Made by a program: the position numbers and the translations under genes. 64,000 nt of DNA from Tyto alba. Lineage: Eukaryota; Chordata; Aves; Strigiformes; Tytonidae. Under the pieces are notes generated by a model. It saw nothing but the letters and a program-made list of their open reading frames with translations. It was not told the DNA's origin and made no database searches. This document shows, one piece after another, positions 50,796 through 63,788 of the stretch. The DNA lies in NCBI RefSeq assembly GCF_018691265.1, contig NW_024881300.1, positions 7,635,546 through 7,699,545 on the forward strand. Direction: 5' to 3'. The number at the start of each line of letters is the position of its first letter. The stretch's first letter is position 1.

Positions 50796-53532
50796 CTTTT
50801 AAAGTGATGGTATATTAGTCAGACAACTAGAAGCAATTAAACTAGAAAAGTTTAAGAAGATATTATTTGCTACTAAGACATAAACTTTAGGCTATGTGTA
50901 CAATCCTGATGTATTTCTGTCCAGACTAAGTCAATTTAAACTACAACTGCAAGTGAGAAAGTGAAGCTACAACTTAAAGTGAGAGGAAGTGAAAACACCA
51001 CTAGAAATCCAGACTGACACTGATGGTCAAATACTACACATGTGAGACTATACAGACTGTCTGAATACTACAGAAAGTGTCATTTTTTTTCACATAGTGA
51101 CACCGGTCTGCTAAAACAGAGATGCAACATATAGAACTATATCATCTATACAAAACTCTCTGACATAAATCCAAAATGCTAACATAAACTATTGTATTCA
51201 TTTCATGAAGGCACACCTCTTTTTCTTCCTTTTTTTGTACAAAACCCCCCCACAATATTCCTTCCAGTAAGGCTGAGAATAAAATTGCATAGTCAGAAAA
51301 GGACAGACCTGATTTACAGGACAAACAGAGAGTAGGATGGCTTTCTGGAAAAGTCTTTGAGAAAACTGGACTGAATAGTTATCTGACAGTGACCTACTAA
51401 ACAAAACACACTGACAATGAGACTTTCATCCTGATGGAGCAGAAATAAGTACATTTTGTCGCCTTTGTGTTCAACATTGTTGGAATCTGCTGAAATACCG
51501 TGATTGATACTAGCATCTAGAGCACAGATAGGTTACAAATAGTTCAGAGAAGACAGCTATTAATAAAATGGTGACATATGGAGAAATAATTGTGGAACTC
51601 AAACTACCTGGGCTAACACAGATGATATCAGCTCATTATATTCTGTGATGACTTAATGGGAAACAAATGTTTGATAGGAGGTACTTTAGCACAGCAGACA
51701 AAGACATTGAAAGAAGAAAGAGTGGTAAGTTAGAGCCAGGTATGTTCAAATCAAAATTCTCTTACAAGGAGGGCAATGACTTGCTGAAGCCACTACTATC
51801 TAAGGTATAAGATATAATCTCCAAACCTGCATATGTAGAAATGAAAGTACAGGTTTATCTAAAGGTTAAGCTACAACTCAGAGAAGAATCCATGCAGTAA
51901 GATTCTCTGGTTTATGAGTACATATTACATTGGGGACAGAAAAACTTTCAAGCTTTACAAGCTTCCATAACTGTACAAAATCTTCTGCATTTTGATGGTA
52001 AAACAAAAAAATAAATCATGCCTGAACTCTAATGTGGGCCCTTGCAGAGCTCATTTATATTCCTACCATCCAAACATATTTAACATAGTTTAGTATTTAT
52101 CTATGTATGAGGCCAAATTTTCAAAGCAGTGAGTGGGAGGTACATGCATAAATCCTGTTACTTGTTAACAGTGTTTCTGCACATACCTTCCATGATTCCC
52201 TTTGGAAATTTAGCCTATAATCTCCACTAGTTTAATGTGTCTGCTGTAGGTGCAGACATGACTGACGTAAAACATTACTTCCTATCTCTTCAATAACACC
52301 AAGTAGTTTTTCGTTTTCTTTTCCTTTTATTTTGACTGAAAGTACTGTATTCAGGTCTGTATAGTAGTTTTGGTTGTCAAGATACAAGACCTTCTACATT
52401 CCATGCTCTGATTTCCAAGGCTACGTACATAGAAGGGGGCTTGGGATGGAGAAAAGAATAATTTTTAAATTCTTCTACTCATGACAAAGTTACTGTATAA
52501 TGATGCCTGCTTACCAACCAAAAAAATAATTTTCATATCATGTTTCTATTACTCTGAAAAGACATAGTTTTTCAATCAAAAGGAGGCATTGGGAATTAAA
52601 ACTGGAAGCAGCTTCCTTCTCTTTCTACATAATGCACATATAAAGAGATGGACACAAACAGATTGAAAACTTGGGGAAACAAAAATAGCAAGCCTAGCAA
52701 AGCCACATAACTGGATTAATTCAATTGCTATGACATTACAGGAATAGGCTCTCTGTTCTCAATGAATTGCAACAAGAAGTTGTGGCAGGAATCATTCCTC
52801 CTGTTATAATGCTTAGCAGAAGTAGAAGCCTAACAGCTGTTGTGATTTCAATTCAGATTTTTATGTTGAGAATCCAGCAAAAGTAAAGTTTCAGTTGTTA
52901 AGTCCCTTTGCCCTTTTCTTTTCCCCTCTTCTGGCAAATGCATTTTTAGCTGCCATAGCTGGAGTCAGCTGCCTCAAGAGACACCCTTGAAAAAGTCATA
53001 GATCATCCTACCAGTATATAAATGTTCCAAAGTACAAATAGAATGTAATGATGTATTACTTAATAATAGCTGTCACATCTTTGGTTAGACAAATAGCTGT
53101 GCAAACTGAATATTCAAAACATGTCAAAGCTAGAGCTGGCTGAAAAAACTGTAGTGAAAGACTTTTAGTCCATTGTAAACTGATGTTTTTTCAAATCTCT
53201 ACTGTTGTGGAAATATATATATTTTTAAACAAAATTTAAAGGGGATTTCTGATTTTTACAATGGAATTTCTGAAAAAAATCTGTATTCCACAATTCTTTA
53301 AGCTGGGTCATGACAAGATTTTTCCAGTCAGCCTATTAAACATTTAGGGGAGAATCTGTCTCCATCATTTGTGGAAGAAGAACTGAAGTCCTGTCAACAT
53401 TCAAAGAGTATTTATGGCCAAATTCCAGTCCAGTTCTCTCAAAATTCATACTCTCAAAATTCTCAACTTCAATCCATAACCTAGACTGTTTAAGTCAGTA
53501 CAGAATCACAGCACAAGCAACTACATGCATGA
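50796..53532. other. AT-rich noncoding stretch, no gene seen
   Basis: Open frames are 68 residues or fewer. Nothing recognised beyond a possible weak repeat echo near 51775-51800 (GACTTGCTGAAGCCACTACT). Confidence 0.7.
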
Positions 53533-53574
53533 TCTGTGAATGACATGCAGAGCTCTGTGCACGACATGCAGAAT
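53533..53574. repeat. Two-copy imperfect tandem repeat, 21-bp period
   Basis: Both copies begin TCTGTG and contain GACATGCAGA (53542-53551 and 53563-53572). They match at 16 of 21 positions. Confidence 0.75.
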
Positions 53575-53889
53575 ATTAGCATTTATAAGAACAAAGGCTA
53601 AAAATAGAGTATAGCTATGGCCTTAGATCTGAAAGATCACAGGAACAGAGATTTACAATGTTTACATATATCAGTCAATCAAATAATCCAGGCTATAGCC
53701 ATAAACAGACAATGACAATATCCAACACTACGGTAGTGTTTTCCTCCTGAAATTTGCTAAACAATATAGTCGCAAAACAGTTTTCTTAAGAAATAAATTC
53801 TCATTTCATTAATTTCACACATGGATAAAGGCTTGCTCCAGAAACAATAATCAAACTGGGATATCTGTCAGGGCAAAATCTGGAACATT

Positions 53890-53944
53890 ATGTACATATT
53901 TGAAAGAGATCTTCATCAGCTGGTCTCTTTCAAATGAAGTACAT
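53890..53944. ncRNA. Candidate small-RNA-like hairpin (55 nt, unproven)
   Basis: Arms 53890-53911 and 53922-53944 pair around a 10-base loop (TTCATCAGCT). Twelve consecutive Watson-Crick pairs (ATTTGAAAGAGA with TCTCTTTCAAAT) are flanked by a second six-pair block (ATGTAC with GTACAT) past a small internal loop. Counting two wobble pairs, there are about 21 pairs. The arm length and loop resemble the upper part of a microRNA precursor. However, pairing does not extend below ATGTAC, so the lower stem expected of a full primary microRNA is missing. It could equally be a tiny inverted-repeat remnant. Palindromic DNA gives the same fold on either strand. Confidence 0.3.
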
Positions 53945-54710
53945 CTTACCATACATCCTATGATAATCTCATAGAAAAACAGCATATAAGTACCGAACAG
54001 ACAAATAAAATATGAAGATATTTTACAACTTGTTCATTTTATTGTTTAATCCTCAGAAGTAAACAATACACTTTAGGCAATAAATATAGTGCCATATGGA
54101 TAGGGAGAGATAAAAGACTGTCAGGAATATTGCCAAGATTGGTGTTTCTCTACAGAGGATATAGTATCTACAGTGTTGCCAAAATAAAACAGGGACGAGT
54201 GAGGACAGAAAACCATCTGGGCAGATAACAGCGAAACAAAAAAATAAAAGTAATTCTATACTGAGCTAAAATACAAGAGAGAAAAGACTGTATCTAATAA
54301 TCACAATCTAATCTCTATTATTAATTTTTATATCTGAAAAATATTAGTCAGTATCTAAAACTGCCATGAAAGTATAACTTTTTTTTTTTTTCTATTTGCA
54401 ACCATTTCCATAATGCAATCAGGAAAACATATTTTTGCAAAACACCATTTGTAAATATTTGGTCAATAAGCAGTCCTTTCAAGATTTTGACAATGGCAAT
54501 TGTATTTCTACTCTCAGATTGCGTACAGAATCATTGTTCATCTCAAGGGATAAAGGGTATCACTATGGTTACTGTAGTTTTTTTGCATGATTTGCATCTA
54601 AGTGTATATTTTTGCTTATTTATAATAAATCTTTTTGGTAAAATGACTTTAAATTACTCAATAAAACAACAACAAAAAAAGCTACCTCAAACACATAAGG
54701 ACCAGAGTCT
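53945..54710. other. AT-rich noncoding spacer
   Basis: T13 at 54379-54391. The 101-residue frame starting at 54487 runs into the 30-bp tandem repeat and ends in QSLYKKKRLL repeats, so it is not a credible gene. Confidence 0.7.
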
Positions 54711-54784
54711 CCAGAGTCTGTACAAAAAAAAAAGACTGCTCCAGAGTCTGTACAAAAAAAAAAGACTGCTCCAGAGTCTGTACA
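54711..54784. repeat. 30-bp tandem repeat, 2.5 identical copies
   Basis: Units start with CCAGAGTCTGTAC, carry A10 and end GACTGCT, at 54711-54740 and 54741-54770. A partial third copy (CCAGAGTCTGTACA) reaches 54784. ACCAGAGTCT just upstream (54701-54710) is a partial echo. The copies are identical, so the array is probably young and length-variable. Confidence 0.92.
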
Positions 54785-57554
54785 ATTATTAGCCATCAGC
54801 TGGACAGGGTTGCAGGTACAAATGGGTGTATAGCTCATATGCTCCTCATAGCTTTTCATGACATTCACCAGCTGTCATACAACAGGGAAAGACCTTCCTC
54901 CCACCTGTAATTAAAATCACTTTTGTTCTGTGGCTATTGACATTGTATAGCCATAAACATGGATTTGTATTATCATGTCACATTTGGTTTGCCAATAAAT
55001 ACATGACAGAAGTTGAAAAATGGATGCTTATAATTGGATTTTTGTAGTCCACATTGAGATGCCCAAATAAGTAACATGGAATTCAAACAATTATGTACAT
55101 AGACGTTCCCATTTTCATCAGTAAAATGCTTGACCATTAGAAGAAATATATGCAGTGTTGTTTCTTGCAGTTCATATCTTGGGGAATGTTTCTGTCAGTA
55201 TATGAAAGTTCTGTCTATTTTTCTTTAATTTCATATTGGCCCTGATTTTGTATTAGAAGGAAACCACTCCCCTCTGCCTTCTTCTGCCCCAACCCCTCAC
55301 AAGACTAACAACATATGCCAGAGGTTCTGGGATAAAGCAAAAATTCAAATGCCACTTTGTGGTCCAGAAAATATCTTCAAACTATTTCTGAATAACTCAT
55401 TATGGATGAAGGAATTAGACTGCACCATGCCTTTATGTGTGTCAGCATTTGCTATGCTTAACGATTTCAAGATATACAGATCTCATGATATGGGTTGCTA
55501 AGAAAAAGGAAGTGTTGTTGCAGCTTATAGGAAAAACCATATTTGCCGGGGACTGCTATGTCATATCTGGTAGTACTAACAATTTCAAGGGAAAATCTCA
55601 TCCGTTAGGTCTCTAATTAGGCCATCTCCAACTCACTGAATGGCTCTTTGAAAGTGCTGAGCACTGTCAGCTTGTATGCTGAGGACACATGGCACCTTCC
55701 ATCATCTGTACTGTTTGTCCACAGTGCCAACTCAACTTCCAAATGGTTATTACTAAGAATCTACAGATCCCAGTTTTGTCTTAGGATGTCTCTGCCAGCA
55801 GGACGAGACGTGTGCCCTCTTCATCTATGTTAGTAAGTCAAGCTAGCTTTAACCACTGAGGAAGAGAATTTAGCTAAGCTGGCCAACATTACACTAAAAC
55901 AGATGATGACCACACACATTCTGTTCCACCTGCAGGAATTCTAGGGCAGAAACCTCCAGCAGAGAGGCAGCTGGAGGGAAAGCATGGGGAAGAAAGGGGG
56001 GGAGGGAAAAATGACAGGAACGCCTCCAACCTTTCCAGCTAGAAGACAGCATCTGGCTATGCCTTTAGGTCCTCAGAAAAAAAAACAAAAAACAAAAAAC
56101 AAACAATATTTCAGTCACTGCACAAGGCAGAATGAATCTTGGCATTTAGTAATTCAAATGCTTATGGGAAAGAATAAGTAAAAAAATTATTCTAAATCTT
56201 TTTTAATATAGCTTACAAAAGGTAAACATAATTAAACACCTAATTGTATTCCTTATTTTCACTGATTTAGTGTTAAACTTGGAAAATCCTGCCTTATAAA
56301 GAAAATAGGGGTCAGTTAATTAAACTCACTGTTGTGGTCAGTGGCTGTTTAATAAATATTTGTTTAAAGGGGTTTTTATTATTATTATTTAGCTCTACAA
56401 CTAAAAATCCTTGCTTATAACTCTCCATGAAATATCAAAATATCTTTGTCTTAAGAATCTGCTGGAGTTGAGCATTTGGGTTCTGAGCGTTTCCAGCATT
56501 ATCAGGTTAGAACAGAACAAACAGACTAAAGTCTGACATCAGCACTCTTCCCAGCAGGATACACTACTTTTTTCATTAGAATCTTTGAGCTTGAGATCAG
56601 ACACAGGGAAAGATTAAAACAAATATGAATTTAATCAAGGGATTCTACTTTCCTGGTGTGGGAACAGGAACATGCTGACATAAATAGAGGACGAACCACT
56701 AGGGCGTCTGAACCAAATCAAAGACGGCTTGCTTACCACTAACTGCTCAGATGATCCATATCATAACAACAAAAAGAAAAACAATTATTTATTCTTTTTG
56801 ATGTTGCTGCTCAGAAGTAACTTCCTTTTTGAAGAGAGCAGGGTCAAAGCCAAGTTATTGTTTTTGCTTGAAACTTTGTCAGTGAGGAACTAAAAGTTAT
56901 TAGGTATGACTTACTTTGGGGATTTATGTGGGAAAGTCAGAGATGTTCATTTCTTGTGGGTAATAGCTTGGAAAAAAAAAGCTAATTGTAAAATGAACTG
57001 AAATTTCATTGTTGTTATGGAAAATCAGACCATTAAAGAAAAAAATAAAGCAGATAATGAAATGAAGCCTCCTAAAATACATGGTATGCTGACAGCTCAC
57101 AGTCTGAGCTAATGGCCAAAATCAAGCCTAGATAGTACATAATGCTGAGAAGATCCTGCAGCTAGAGATAAGTATGCTCAGCATTTACAAATGAGTGGGT
57201 GCACAGAAAACTGAGAGATTTTTTCTAGTGCACTGCAGGTTTAACAAATAGTCATCAAAGTCTCTTTTGATCTAATAGTCATTGCATCTATTAAAAACAA
57301 TTAGAAGGACAAAGGCAAATGGGATAGGCAAAATAAAGTATCTGCAAAAAGACAGATTTGATGATCTGAAAGAGTATTTACTACAATTTAAGATTCATTA
57401 AGACTCTGTCCTCAACCTTACAAAAGACACAAAGACAAATCATGCCCAGAAGAGTATTTATGCTAAATTTATATTCAAAAATAAACTGAAGAGTTTACAT
57501 TTGTGTAACATACAAAAATAATGTTCATAACATGCTTTTTAAGTATAAAAGTTC
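54785..57554. other. AT-rich noncoding stretch, no gene seen
   Basis: Frames are 65 residues or fewer. An A/C run (CAAAAAA)n is at 56077-56106 and a short (ATT)n near 56376-56389. Nothing else recognised. Confidence 0.7.
56077..56106. repeat. A/C-rich simple repeat
   Basis: A-run followed by CAAAAAA-type units. Confidence 0.85.
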
Positions 57555-57600
57555 ACTGCTCCCATTTTACAGATGAGGAAAGTGTTATTAATGTTCCAAG
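57555..57600 (+). repeat. MIR/L2-type core fragment
   Basis: CCCATTTTACAGATGAGGAA at 57561-57580 is an exact match to the best-known string of the MIR and L2 3' tail (recollection). Flanking agreement is poor, so only a short core can be claimed. A 67-residue open frame (57521-57724) crosses it and is not considered a gene. Confidence 0.55.
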
Positions 57601-58021
57601 TGGGAAAAGAATACACAGAGTCCTTGGATCTCAGCTGGAGACACATTTATTTTGCCTTATAGCTGCAAAATTATGTGGCACTGATATTCAAGAGAAAGAA
57701 ATCCAAAACATGAACTCCAAGTAAGTGGCACTGCAGGTTCTTAGCACTTCACAGCCATGTAACTTGTCTCATTTTATTTGCAGCTCATGTCAGATATTTG
57801 GAGCTTAACATAACTTCCGATAGCTACAATACTCCAGACCTCATCCCACTCCCACGTTTTAGAAGGGGACAGAGCAGGTGCAGAACTGTTATATGTTTAC
57901 TTATAGTAAAGGGAGATTGCAGTAATAATGTATTAGAATAAAATCTGGTTGCATTTACTAAGCTGCAAATACAATGATAAGGGGATTTCACACCAAAATG
58001 GAAACTCAACTTACAACTTGA
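57601..58021. other. Noncoding spacer
   Basis: Nothing recognised. A 73-residue minus-strand frame (57824-58045) has no identifiable product. Confidence 0.7.
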
Positions 58022-58070
58022 GTTAACTTGGAACCAAGTTAACAAACCCTGTTGGGTTCATTAACCCCAA
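58022..58070. repeat. Two adjacent palindromes
   Basis: GTTAACTTGG (58022-58031) and CCAAGTTAAC (58034-58043) form a perfect 10-bp inverted repeat with a two-base spacer. Eight bases later TTGGGTT (58052-58058) and AACCCCAA (58063-58070) form a second, one-bulge inverted repeat with the spacer CATT. The first contains GTTAAC and TTGG/CCAA half-sites. Confidence 0.8.
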
Positions 58071-61000
58071 ATTCAGTCATGTTCAAAAAACAGATCACAG
58101 CTTTTCTGTGTGGGCAATAGTGGAGTTGAGGCTAAAATCCCAACAAGAGCTATCACTAGTGATGCAGTAAAGAGGACATACTGTGAGAGTGAAAATGTTT
58201 CTCATTCTGCATAAGAATAAAAAGAAAATCTAGGTTCATTTCATATAGGAGAAGCCGGAATCCATGCAGCACACAATACCTAGTGGCAAACTCAAACTGG
58301 CATACTCCATGGCAAGTATGCACTTAAACAAAACGCATCCTTGGGAGGGCAGAATCTAGTGTTTCTCCTCTTCCTAGGAAGTGCACTAACCTTTATACAT
58401 CATTTCCCAACTAGTTAATTCATGAACCTATAAATATTAGACGTGGCAGTTTTACAAATCCAGAACAAAACATCAAAAATGGTATCTTAGAAAACATTAA
58501 AGATTTTTGTTTGAGATAAAAAGATTTGACAAACAAAAGAGGCACAAAGCTGACAAGAATATTGTAGGGTCTTGGAAATAGACCTGGTGAGAGAAAGAAG
58601 GTGCTTCTGAGGCAAATTTCTAGACAAAGATCCTGTCAGTTTTGTTTCCATGAGGAGAAGGAGGGGCAAGACCAAAAAATGCAGAGAGAGGAAAGTGAAA
58701 ATAAAACCTGAACCAACCATCTAAAACAATAAAAAATAGGGTCAGTTAGTACCTCAGACTTCAAGGGAATAGGATGTCTATAGCATTTAGGAGGAAAGAG
58801 AGCCATATATGAATAGCAACAAAACATGCAAGTAACAGTAGCTGGAAGCTTTTTATCAGTAATAGGAAAGATGGTTGAAATTCAGTGTACCTGTTTGATA
58901 AGGGTCAAGTCTAAGTATATCCTGGTGGTAACACTATGCAACATTTTCTATCTAAAAGTTGGAAAGGCAGATGCCTCTGCAGCTGCCGTTCCTGTAAAGA
59001 ATCCCCTCTGTGTTCCCTGCACCTGATTCCTCTCTTTTCTCCAGCAGGAGGGATACTGTACTGGTGATGAGGGCATGAGCCACAACACAGAGCAGTTAAA
59101 TCAGAAAACAAGCTTGAGGCACCTGATGGGGAATATACCAGGGTAAAAAGAGAAAAAAGATCAATATTCAACCCCAAGAAGCTACCTGTCAGCAAAGCAA
59201 ACCAAAACTATTGTGAAAAGGCAGAGTTAAAAAAGACAGTGAGGAAGGGACAACAATCATATTGATGCAGCTGATTTTAGTTCAAAGTAGAAATACAGAG
59301 GTAAACCAAATGCTTATTTTTAAGAAGGTACTTTCTAAAAATCAGTCTTGTTTTCAGTCTAAAACATACGCTTCATAAACACAACAGCAGTGATTTTTGA
59401 AAAAGTGGGCTAAAGACTAGAAACCTATCACACAATACAGACCACTATACTAAGTCTGGCACTACTGACAAAGAAACAATTCCTCTGTTGTCCAACAGAT
59501 GGGATTTAAGAGACTTAAACACAGTATTCAGTGAAACTGTTAAAATCTTTGATTTTTGACATACCTAATGCCATTAAGAATGTTATAGACTGCAGCAGAG
59601 TCTGCAAATATTTTTATGTATGAGGAAAATGCGAGTCCTTACTCAGCTGACAGATCAACAGCTGGACTTGGCAGATTTCATTTCACCTCCACAAAGAATG
59701 AAAGCAAATGAAAACACAAACCAGCAAACAACTAAATAACATGACATGGTTAGCTCTTAGACAGTGAAGACAGTCATGTAATGAGTATTTACAATACTAA
59801 TAGTGCCTGAATCAAGATTCCTGGGAAGACTATAATGGACACATTTAACAAAAGCAGCAGTCCTTTGGTTCTGACCCATAATAAAGGCTAATTTCAGTGA
59901 CCTTAGTCACATATATGACACACATATGACATACAAGTGTGTACTTTGGAACAGAGTGACCCAAAAATACTTTGGAGGCAAGACTGCCTGGAGTTGGTAC
60001 ATCCACATGGTACAACACAGCACTGTATACAGATGCCTACTCTGATTCTAAAAGCTGATGGCACAGAATTATGACTGAACCAACCCACCTCACTTCTCAG
60101 TAAAGCTAATTCACTCAGACTGACATCATCCAGATATGGCTATAATTGCTCCTGGCTATACAACTAGCACAGCTGGTGCTCTCTTTGGGATTTCTGTGTT
60201 GTGCTCTACTGTACACCACAGACATTCCAGTAGTTTGTCCAAGCTTCACCTCATGACTGACTATCACAACACAGAGCTTAGATTACACAGCCTCAAAACA
60301 CTGCAGTCACTGGTGATTCACAGAATTCAAATTCTGACATCTGTTCTTCAGCTGGAGTGCTCCTGAGCACAAATCAGCACTTCTGTAACATCAAGATCAG
60401 ATGTTCTCCTTTAGAGAACACAGGACCAAAAATCATCCTAGAAAAATTTTCATAATGCCATTTTTATCTCTAGCCTCTCGAGATACAGGATCTTCCCCAT
60501 GTTCCTCATATAAGTCCCAACACAGGGAACATACTCATTTCCATCACTCCAGCAGAAGTACAGAATACAAGCTCCAGAACTTCTGCTTTTGGGCTGAGCT
60601 AGGGGAGTGTTCCCTGTAACAACACTCAATAGGAACCACATCTCTGTTATATATGACCCACAACAGCAGGGTTGTGGCAAAGCAAAGGGTGAAGAAAAAA
60701 AAGACTCTTGGGATCCCTATCCCTTCCTTTTAGAAAAGTATAATTAGTCACCTTACTGCAGAACAACCCTCAAACAAGGAACACAGGCCATGTTAGAGAT
60801 CCCTGATCTGGTCCTAAATGACTTGCTGTATCTATATAGTACAATCCCATACAAACATTAGCTTAGATTCCCAAAACAATATATCTGCCTTAACAAGATC
60901 CTGCAGCCTGAATGCAAGACTCTGCTAATGCAGTTATTCTTGGGATCAGGAATCTCTGATCCCTTCAGTAGCACAGGCAGCCATTTTAAAGGAAAAGTCA

Positions 61001-61552
61001 CGTGAATCCAGAATGGGAAGTATTAGACGTGCTGACATAGAGGGCTGTGAATGAAGGGGAGGAAATGTCAACTGAAGGAGGCAAGGCAAAATTAGAGAAG
61101 ATGTCTCTGAGGCAAATGCTCCAAATTAGGCAATAACCTCCTGGTTCACTTCCACACTACTTTGTCAGCCTTCTTATGTGTGGCATGTGAAGAATGGGCA
61201 CTCATGGCATAGGGAGGCGATAAGAAGCCACAAGCACTTATTTAAAAATAAAGAAACAACAAAACAACAAAAATGTGATAGGTCTAGAAATAACAAGACA
61301 GACCTGAGCTGGCTATTGGTATGAAGAACGAAATTTGAGGAACTGTGTAGCTAGAAGGCAAGACAAACCACTCAACTCAACCTGTATTCTACTGCAAGCT
61401 ACAAGAATGTTCCCACACAGGACATGCACCTGCATGGGGAAAAGGCCATCCTTACTGGAAATATAACCAGGAGGTTATGGGAATTTCTCCATCTGCTCAA
61501 ATGGGTTTCCGTGCAGTATAGTCTAAATACATTTTTGGTGGATTTATTTCAG

Positions 61553-61606
61553 GTAAGAAGAAGTTTCTGTAACTGTTATCCATTACTGCAACAGTATAAA
61601 CAATAG
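61553..61606 (+). other. Recursive-splice-like motif with possible RS exon
   Basis: ATTTATTTCAG|GTAAGA places an acceptor and a strong donor back to back at 61552/61553. A second donor-like AATAG|GTATCT follows 54 bases on, at 61607. This is the layout described for recursive splice sites in very long vertebrate introns. The upstream pyrimidine tract is broken by GGTGG, so the acceptor is only moderate. It matters only if the window is an intron of a plus-strand gene. Confidence 0.15.
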
Positions 61607-63743
61607 GTATCTGTCTTATTGTGAATAAAGCCTTCTTTATCATCCTTTTGAAAAGTCACACATGAAAAATTTGATTGTATTATTTTTCTTTTCACAAAAT
61701 CTTTGTGAACTCTTCTCACTGGCTTCTCAGAGAGAAAAATATTTATATGTCTTTGTTTAAAGAAAACAATAAAAAAGTATGAATGCAGAAATCTTAGCAA
61801 AAAATGTATAGGTTGAAAGCTTACAAATTTAATAAATCATAACTGTGGTTAGATTATAATTATATAAATTAGATATGCAATAGCAATACTATTTTATAGC
61901 TATTTCTACATCCTTAGGATAGTTTCATCATTATTAGAGTACAGCTCAGCTTATTCTACAGAATCCACAGCCCAAATTCTGCACTGCAGGATATCCACGT
62001 AGCACCAGTTCAGCACTTGACTGCAATGCAGTAAAATGTGGTCTTATACTTCTGACATTCTAGAAGAATCATCTTATTTTCTTATATATATTATTTTAGA
62101 ATATGTATATGCCATATACATACATTTATATATAAATAAAATGTGAGACCTATATAGTCATATCTAATAGCTATCTTTGGCCATAGGATTGATTTCCTGA
62201 GAACTTTAATAGAACATTATAATAAGGTTTATTGAATCCAGCTGGCCTAGAATTGATGAAATACTTTGATTAACTTTACACATTTATATACATGCAAATT
62301 GCACTCTCATCAAGAATTTCTGTATCTACACTAAGTACTAAAGACCTACTGTAAAGGACTGCAGAAGTCAAACATTCACAGACAGGAAATGCCAACAGAA
62401 AAGATGTTTGTGTAATCCTGAGTCAAACTACTATGCTTTATGGCACTATCTTCAATTACACGTTAAATGTCTTGAGGATCCCTGGCTCTTTCAGTGCACA
62501 TTATGAAAGCTCTTGGCTTACTTCAATAAGGATCAAATTATTGATTATATAGCTCCAGACCTTCTTGAGCTTTGCCATCTAGCTCCTCACTACACAGGGA
62601 ATATTCGTTGCCTCAGTGGATTTTTTTGGTGTGATGCTCACCACCATAGTAATTGTTTCACTAACAATTTCATTATGTCTTCCTAATTGTACATTGAGAT
62701 ACAACATGGGAATAGCAGAAACCCCCCACAGGCTGTTGGTTCTTAGAACTGGAAGGCCAATTTCAAATAAGTAAAGTCAATGACTGAAGTATGATTAAGA
62801 GGTAGGTAAAGCATGATAAATGATTAAAGAATAGAAGTCTTAAAAACTTACAGACTGATAGACATTACATGCTCCAGAAGCTGCTGCTTCCTCAGTGTCT
62901 TAGGCCATCCTTCTACTATGACAGCATATTTTTCTATTTTGACTGGATCAGCTTAAGTCCATGGTAAGAGAAATGTAGATGGCCCAGCCTAAAATTATCT
63001 TACTGCAGAGCAGATCTAGAAAAAATATGAGCAATGAAAAGCTATTAGCTTTATGAACACCACATCCCAGGGGCAAGGTAACAAGTGTTTATCTGAAACA
63101 AAAGCCTTGGGCTTTCCAAACAGCAGACAACATTCTTACTAGTTGGCCAGAAGTTTCTACAAAGTGTCTTGCAAGAAATCCCAAATTTCCAGTAGACTGC
63201 ATCTTTTTTGATTCTGATCAGTAAACTTCCCATCATCAGTAAATAACAGCCAACCATACTGTTTTTCTCTTCAATTACTAAATGAACTATCAAGTTTTAG
63301 TTGGAATAGGTCTAGATTCCATCTAGTTGTTCCCATCTTCATGTAAGGACTGATAACAACAAAATTATTTTTCTCCTGTGGAAAATATCAGTGAAGATTT
63401 GGCAACACCTGCTCCTTTATATATCTTTCTTGCATACACATCTTGAGTAGCAGTGTACTTTACACAAGGAACCCTTCATATTATTCCCCTTTCCTATAGG
63501 CAACCAAAATACCATAGTGATGATGTCATATAAAAACCTGGATCCCTGTATTTTCTTTAATCTCTCATGTGTTTATGTACCTCCATTCCATAGGTGACTT
63601 CATCCATTTCCATGCCCCACCAAACAAGGCAAGCTTGCAACTGATTTTAATTAGGACACATTTCTATTCTGTTTCTTTAAATGAGCACCTTAAAATACAT
63701 GGCAAGAATTTTGATCTCTTCTAAATCTCTCTATAGGCCAGCT

Positions 63744-63788
63744 GTTTTTTTGGTTGTTTTTGGTTTTGTTTTTTTTTGTTTTTTTTTT
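63744..63788. repeat. T/G-rich low-complexity run
   Basis: T-runs broken by GG or single G (TTTGGTTGTTTTTGGTTTTG and onward). Confidence 0.85.

Noticed and set aside
54487..54792. 101-residue frame ending in QSLYKKKRLL repeats
   Set aside because: The repetitive end is the 30-bp tandem repeat (a multiple of three) read through. The rest has no recognisable domain.
62852..62912. Minus-strand exon-like block with strong donor (AGTCT|GTAAGT) and an open frame reading WPKTLRKQQLLEHV
   Set aside because: The upstream acceptor has no pyrimidine tract (it follows GTCATAGTAG), so splice support is one-sided.
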